Shown one piece after another: positions 30,544-33,943 of a stretch of DNA of 33,943 nt. Position numbers and translations under genes: made by a program. Source of the DNA: an uncultured Clostridia bacterium (GTDB lineage Bacteria > Bacillota > Clostridia > Oscillospirales > Acutalibacteraceae); NCBI GenBank assembly GCA_945876745.1, contig CAMCPL010000013.1, forward strand, positions 1-33,943, written 5' to 3'. The notes beneath the pieces were generated by a model. The model saw only the letters and a list, made by a program, of their open reading frames with translations. It was not told the origin of the DNA and did not search any database. Position 1 is the first letter of the stretch, and every line of letters starts with the position of its first letter.

Positions 30544-32514
30544 ATGAACAATATTAAGCAGGACAATGACATACTGAAAATCAAAAGTGATAACTTATAT
30601 ATAACTGTTGAGGCGTACGGTAACGGCATTAGATTTTATGCAACGAAAAACGAAGCCGTCAACGACTATATGCCTGTGTTGATGAAAACCAATGACGAGC
30701 AACCGTTGATAGTTACGGAAAACAACTGTGCCGTTATGACTAACAAAAACACGAAAATTGAGTTAAAGTCGAGCGGTTCAGGGCTTGTTATAACCTTTTT
30801 CAGCAACAAAAACGAAAAGCTGATTAAGGCGAATATATCCGACTTTGATTTTGAACATATTGACGATAACGATTACAGGCTCAAGGCGGAATTTCAGGCT
30901 CCCGAAAACGAAAAGCTGTTCGGTATGGGACAGTACCAAAACGGCAGATTTGATTTGAAAAATTCCACTCTGCCTCTTTTTCAGGAAAACAAGCAGGTCA
31001 GTGTTCCCTATGTGATTTCGTCAAGGGGCTACGGTTTTTTCTGGCACAATCCGTCAATCGGTCAGGCTGAATTTACAAATGACAAAATGATATGGACTGC
31101 CGATTGCACCGAAAAGCTTGACTTTTGGGTGGTTGCAGAGGATACACCTAAAGACCTTGTGAGAGCATATTCAAATGTAACAGGCAAGGCTCCCGTTATG
31201 CCCGAATACGCAATGGGCTTTTGGCAGAGCAGACTTCGTTATTGGAATCAGGAACAGCTTCTTGATGTTGCAAGAGAATACAAAAAACGCAACATTCCTC
31301 TTGATATAATCGTGTGCGACTTTTACCATTATCCAACCTTGGGAGATATGAAATTCGATTTAGATTTATTCCCAAATCCGAAAGAAATGGTTGACGAGCT
31401 AAAGGCTATGGGAACTCAGCTTGTAATTTCATTCTGGCCTCATACCGAGGTTAAGAGCGATACATACCGTGAAATGAAGGAGAAAAATCTTCTTGCCGAA
31501 ACCGAAGGAGATTTGTCCCAATGTGACCTTTTCGGCACTACTGCATTCTTTGATATGAGCAATCCCGAAACTGTTGAATATGTTTGGGAAAAGTGCAAAA
31601 AGAATTATTACGACAACGGTATTCATCTCTTTTGGCTTGACGAAATCGAGCCGACACTTTCAAGAAAATCTCCCGAATGTCACAGGCTCAAGGCAGGTAA
31701 ATATCAAAAAATCGCAAATCTCTATCCTCTCCTTTGCGAAAAGGCGTTTTATGATAGCTTAACTCAAGAGGGCGAAACCGAGATTGTCAGCCTGTCCCGT
31801 TGTGCTTGGGCAGGAAGCCAAAAATACGGCTCACTTGTTTGGTCGGGAGATATTGACAGCAAATTTGATGTTTTGGCTCGGCAGATAGTTGCAGGTCAGC
31901 AAATAGGCATTGCCGGAATACCTTGGTGGAATACGGATATAGGCGGATTTTTTACATCAAATCCGCAGTCGCCGGAATTCAAAAATCTGTTAGTCAGGTG
32001 GTTTGAGTACGGTGCATTTTGTCCTGTAATGCGTCTTCACGGCGACAGAGCAAAGGATTATATCCCCGAAAAAGCAGACGGAACAAAGCTACTGTTTTCA
32101 GGTCAGCCGAATGAAATTTGGAGCTACGGCAAGCGAGTAGAAAGGATATTGACAAAGTATATTCAAATCCGAAATTCAATGAAGCCCTACACAAAGCAGT
32201 TGTTTGAGCAGGCGCATAAATACGGCGATCCTATCATAAGAACGCTGTTTTATGAGTTCCCCGATGACGAAAACTGCTGGAGCATCAGCGACGAATATAT
32301 GTACGGTGGAGATATGCTCGTTGCACCAATAACAGAGCAGTTTTCTACAAAAAGAAAGGTATATCTGCCAAAGGGTGCAAGGTGGAAGAGTGCAATTAAC
32401 GGTAAAACCTACGAGGGCGGACAAACCGTTAAGGTCAGCGCAAGGCTTGACCAAATCCCCGTATTTCTGCGAAACGGTAATCAATATGATTTAGTTAGGC
32501 AAATCGGCGAGTAA
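30544..32514 (+). CDS. GH31-family alpha-glycosidase (alpha-glucosidase/alpha-xylosidase-like)
   Basis: This 656-aa cytoplasmic enzyme (no signal peptide) removes alpha-linked glucose or xylose from oligosaccharides. An N-terminal beta-sandwich (about 1-215, with KLFGMGQYQNGRFDL) precedes the barrel. The catalytic nucleophile is probably D366 in HLFWLDEIEPT and the acid/base D436 in LVWSGDIDS; WWNTDIGGFF (461-470) and FCPVMRLHGDR follow. The C-terminal beta-domains contain MLVAPITEQ. The WLDExEP form resembles alpha-xylosidase-like GH31 members more than classical maltases, but the substrate is not certain. GAGGT precedes the ATG. It is controlled by the palindrome over its promoter. Confidence 0.9.
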   Translation: MNNIKQDNDILKIKSDNLYITVEAYGNGIRFYATKNEAVNDYMPVLMKTNDEQPLIVTENNCAVMTNKNTKIELKSSGSGLVITFFSNKNEKLIKANISDFDFEHIDDNDYRLKAEFQAPENEKLFGMGQYQNGRFDLKNSTLPLFQENKQVSVPYVISSRGYGFFWHNPSIGQAEFTNDKMIWTADCTEKLDFWVVAEDTPKDLVRAYSNVTGKAPVMPEYAMGFWQSRLRYWNQEQLLDVAREYKKRNIPLDIIVCDFYHYPTLGDMKFDLDLFPNPKEMVDELKAMGTQLVISFWPHTEVKSDTYREMKEKNLLAETEGDLSQCDLFGTTAFFDMSNPETVEYVWEKCKKNYYDNGIHLFWLDEIEPTLSRKSPECHRLKAGKYQKIANLYPLLCEKAFYDSLTQEGETEIVSLSRCAWAGSQKYGSLVWSGDIDSKFDVLARQIVAGQQIGIAGIPWWNTDIGGFFTSNPQSPEFKNLLVRWFEYGAFCPVMRLHGDRAKDYIPEKADGTKLLFSGQPNEIWSYGKRVERILTKYIQIRNSMKPYTKQLFEQAHKYGDPIIRTLFYEFPDDENCWSISDEYMYGGDMLVAPITEQFSTKRKVYLPKGARWKSAINGKTYEGGQTVKVSARLDQIPVFLRNGNQYDLVRQIGE

Positions 32515-32634
32515 AATTTCATAATTTTTTGTTTTCTTTCCATAACATTCCTCGTATTTTTTATCGAAAAACGGTAGAAATTTAGTATGATTTGTAGTAC
32601 AATGAGGTCAATGAATTATGAAAGGAAGATACCT

Positions 32635-33324
32635 ATGATTAGAAAAATCATTAAGATAGATAAAGAAAAATGTAACGGCTGCGGTGCATGTGCATCTGCC
32701 TGCCATGAGGGTGCAATAGAAATGGTAAACGGCAAAGCCGTTCTCACAAGAGAGAACTATTGCGATGGCTTGGGAGATTGCCTGCCCGCCTGTCCTGTTG
32801 ATGCAATTTCGTTTGAAATGCGAGAGGCTCCGGCTTATGACGAGGCGGCGGTTAAAGCAAGTCAAAGAGCAAAGCAACACGCACATTCAGGCTGTCCCGG
32901 TTCACGCTCAATGAGAATAGATCACGAAAAGAAAGTGGATAATACCGATATTTCGGTATCAAGTCAGCTTTCACAATGGCCTGTGCAGATTAAGCTTGTG
33001 CCTGTAAATGCTCCGTATTTTGACGGTGCAAACCTCCTTGTTGCCGCTGATTGCTCGGCCTATGCCTACGGCAATTTTCACAACGATTTCATCAAAAACA
33101 AGGTTACTCTTATAGGTTGCCCAAAGCTTGATGATGTTGATTATGCAGAAAAATTAACTGCAATTATTGCGAATAATAATATCAAGAGCGTAACCGTTGT
33201 TAGAATGGAGGTGCCTTGCTGCGGAGGTATTGAATACGCAGTAAAAACAGCACTTCAAAACAGCGGAAAATTCATTCCGTGGCAGGTCGTAACAATCTCA
33301 ACCGACGGAAAAATATTATCGTAG
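32635..33324 (+). CDS. Two-cluster 4Fe-4S ferredoxin-domain protein
   Basis: This 229-aa iron-sulfur protein is likely an electron carrier of the anaerobic cytoplasm. The first cluster motif is CNGCGACASAC (about 13-23) and the second is YCDGLGDCLPACP (about 42-54), where an unusual C-x5-C spacing is typical of this family. After a linker rich in charged residues (about 70-105), an alpha/beta domain (110-229) holds ADCSAYAYGNFHNDF, IGCPKLDD and EVPCCGG; the cysteine pairs may bind another cofactor. The in-frame ATG at 32587 would add 16 residues; the ATG at 32635 follows AAAGGAAGA and gives the family-like start MIRKIIKID, so it is preferred. TACAAT at 32598-32603 may be its -10. Confidence 0.85.
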   Translation: MIRKIIKIDKEKCNGCGACASACHEGAIEMVNGKAVLTRENYCDGLGDCLPACPVDAISFEMREAPAYDEAAVKASQRAKQHAHSGCPGSRSMRIDHEKKVDNTDISVSSQLSQWPVQIKLVPVNAPYFDGANLLVAADCSAYAYGNFHNDFIKNKVTLIGCPKLDDVDYAEKLTAIIANNNIKSVTVVRMEVPCCGGIEYAVKTALQNSGKFIPWQVVTISTDGKILS

Positions 33325-33370
33325 ATTAAGGGATAATCAAAAAAGGATTTCAAAATTCTATCAATAAAAT

Positions 33371-33404
33371 AACCGAGAGTGATTTAGTTGCTCTCGGTTT
33401 TGTT
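33371..33404 (+). terminator. Intrinsic terminator of the ferredoxin-domain gene
   Basis: A perfect 9-bp stem (AACCGAGAG 33371-33379, CTCTCGGTT 33391-33399) has an 11-nt loop and is followed by TTTGTTG. It lies about 47 bp after the stop codon. Confidence 0.85.
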
Positions 33405-33480
33405 GTTTATCAATTCACGATTAATATTTCAAATGCATTTTATATAACATTAGCAAACAAGGGTTTGTCAGCAGTTTGAG

Positions 33481-33504
33481 AGATACCCTTGTGGTATCTT
33501 TTTT
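33481..33504 (+). terminator. Orphan terminator-like hairpin
   Basis: AGATACC (33481-33487), loop CTTGT, and GGTATCT (33493-33499) are followed by five T, a good rightward terminator. The upstream gene already ends at 33371-33404, so this is either a backup or a left-over from a lost gene or element. An overlapping CAAGGGT/ACCCTTG pairing (about 33458-33492) could form the alternative structure. Confidence 0.6.
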
Positions 33505-33549
33505 AATTTGATTAATTAATCCTTATTTAACACAAAATATTTCTATAAA

Positions 33550-33873
33550 TTATAATTCTAATAACTCTTTTTTCTTTGCGTTAAATTCTTCTTGAGTGAT
33601 AATACCTTCGTCTAAAAGAGTTTTGAACTTTTTTATATCTTCAACAACACTATCAATGGATGCTTTTTTAATTTGCTTTTCTATTTCGGAAAATAATTCA
33701 TCAATGTTTTTAACACTTTCAGCAGGTAAAATTAATCCTTCAACATATTCGTAAAATTTATAGTTATCACCTTGAAATGTTGTGATATACAGATACCTAA
33801 GATTTTTAGACACAAGATCTCCTTGCTTTGGTTCATATTCTTCTGTAAGTACAATTGGATGATTATTAAGCAC
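33550..33873 (-). CDS. SHOCT-domain protein, possibly truncated at the N-terminus
   Basis: This 107-aa reading frame ends in a SHOCT domain (IKKFKTLLDEGIITQEEFNAKKKELLEL, about 80-107), a short oligomerisation tail found on many bacterial proteins. The first 75 residues (PIVLTEEYEPKQGDLVSKNLRYLYITTFQGDN) form an uncharacterised beta-rich domain. The only usual start is a GTG at 33873. Upstream the frame continues with plausible coding sequence (PTDEGRIG) to an in-frame TGA at 33898-33900. Either the GTG is real, or the 5' end has been frameshifted and belongs to a longer gene running beyond the window. The function is unknown. Confidence 0.55.
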   Translation of the reverse strand: MLNNHPIVLTEEYEPKQGDLVSKNLRYLYITTFQGDNYKFYEYVEGLILPAESVKNIDELFSEIEKQIKKASIDSVVEDIKKFKTLLDEGIITQEEFNAKKKELLEL

Positions 33874-33943
33874 ACCTATTCTGCCTTCATCAGTCGGTCA
33901 TTTTTTGCGGACAGTTCATACATGCTATCCTTTTCTGTTCTCT

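Overview
The window looks like chromosomal DNA of a low-to-mid-GC, strictly anaerobic, spore-forming and saccharolytic Clostridia member, most like gut Oscillospiraceae/Ruminococcaceae. The signs are a class III (oxygen-sensitive) ribonucleotide reductase, the remnant of an alpha/beta-type small acid-soluble spore protein gene, three glycoside hydrolases (GH95, GH30 and GH31 type), a dockerin-like C-terminus on a giant secreted CotH protein, strong AGGAGG-type ribosome binding sites, and dispersed palindromic repeats of a kind I associate with this group. No rRNA, tRNA, CRISPR array, transposase or integrase gene was found.

Layout. 1-6.06 kb: a GH95-type lipoprotein (minus), a DUF421/YetF membrane protein (plus) and nrdD (minus), which has a consensus promoter overlapped by two NrdR-like boxes. 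6.08-14.8 kb: a four-gene minus-strand operon, VTC/polyphosphate-polymerase domain, then DUF4956 membrane protein, then a Cthe_2159-type carbohydrate-binding lipoprotein, then a 1738-aa secreted CotH-kinase protein. Diverging from it at 15.0-16.8 kb is an OmpR-type two-component system. 16.8-22.1 kb: long-form HPF (minus), then tex, an MFS transporter and an unrecognised protein (plus). This block is bordered by inverted copies of a dispersed repeat. 22.1-22.5 kb: a compact locus not covered by any long ORF, with a 30-aa hydrophobic peptide, a structured leader and a perfect-consensus antisense promoter; I read it as a type I toxin-antitoxin locus. 22.8-24.4 kb: a GH30-type enzyme.

24.6-30.4 kb is an accessory island. 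It begins at a truncated spore-protein gene and holds three minus-strand toxin-antitoxin-like operons: HTH plus an AbiEii-like nucleotidyltransferase; a resolvase-type HTH protein plus a short HipA-like kinase; and Fic plus UPF0158 plus a SAP-like protein. Each has a near-consensus promoter with repeats over or beside it, and the HipA-like module is bounded by 33-bp direct repeats. 30.5-33.9 kb: a GH31 enzyme under an operator-like palindrome, a two-cluster ferredoxin-domain protein, and a SHOCT-domain protein that may be truncated.

The strongest candidates for an under-described system are (i) the VTC-DUF4956-Cthe_2159-CotH cluster with its divergent two-component system, which could couple polyphosphate synthesis or export to phosphorylation or decoration of surface proteins (inference), and (ii) the type I toxin locus in which toxin mRNA and antisense RNA start with near-identical leaders. 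All assignments rest on reading motifs by eye; no database search was possible.
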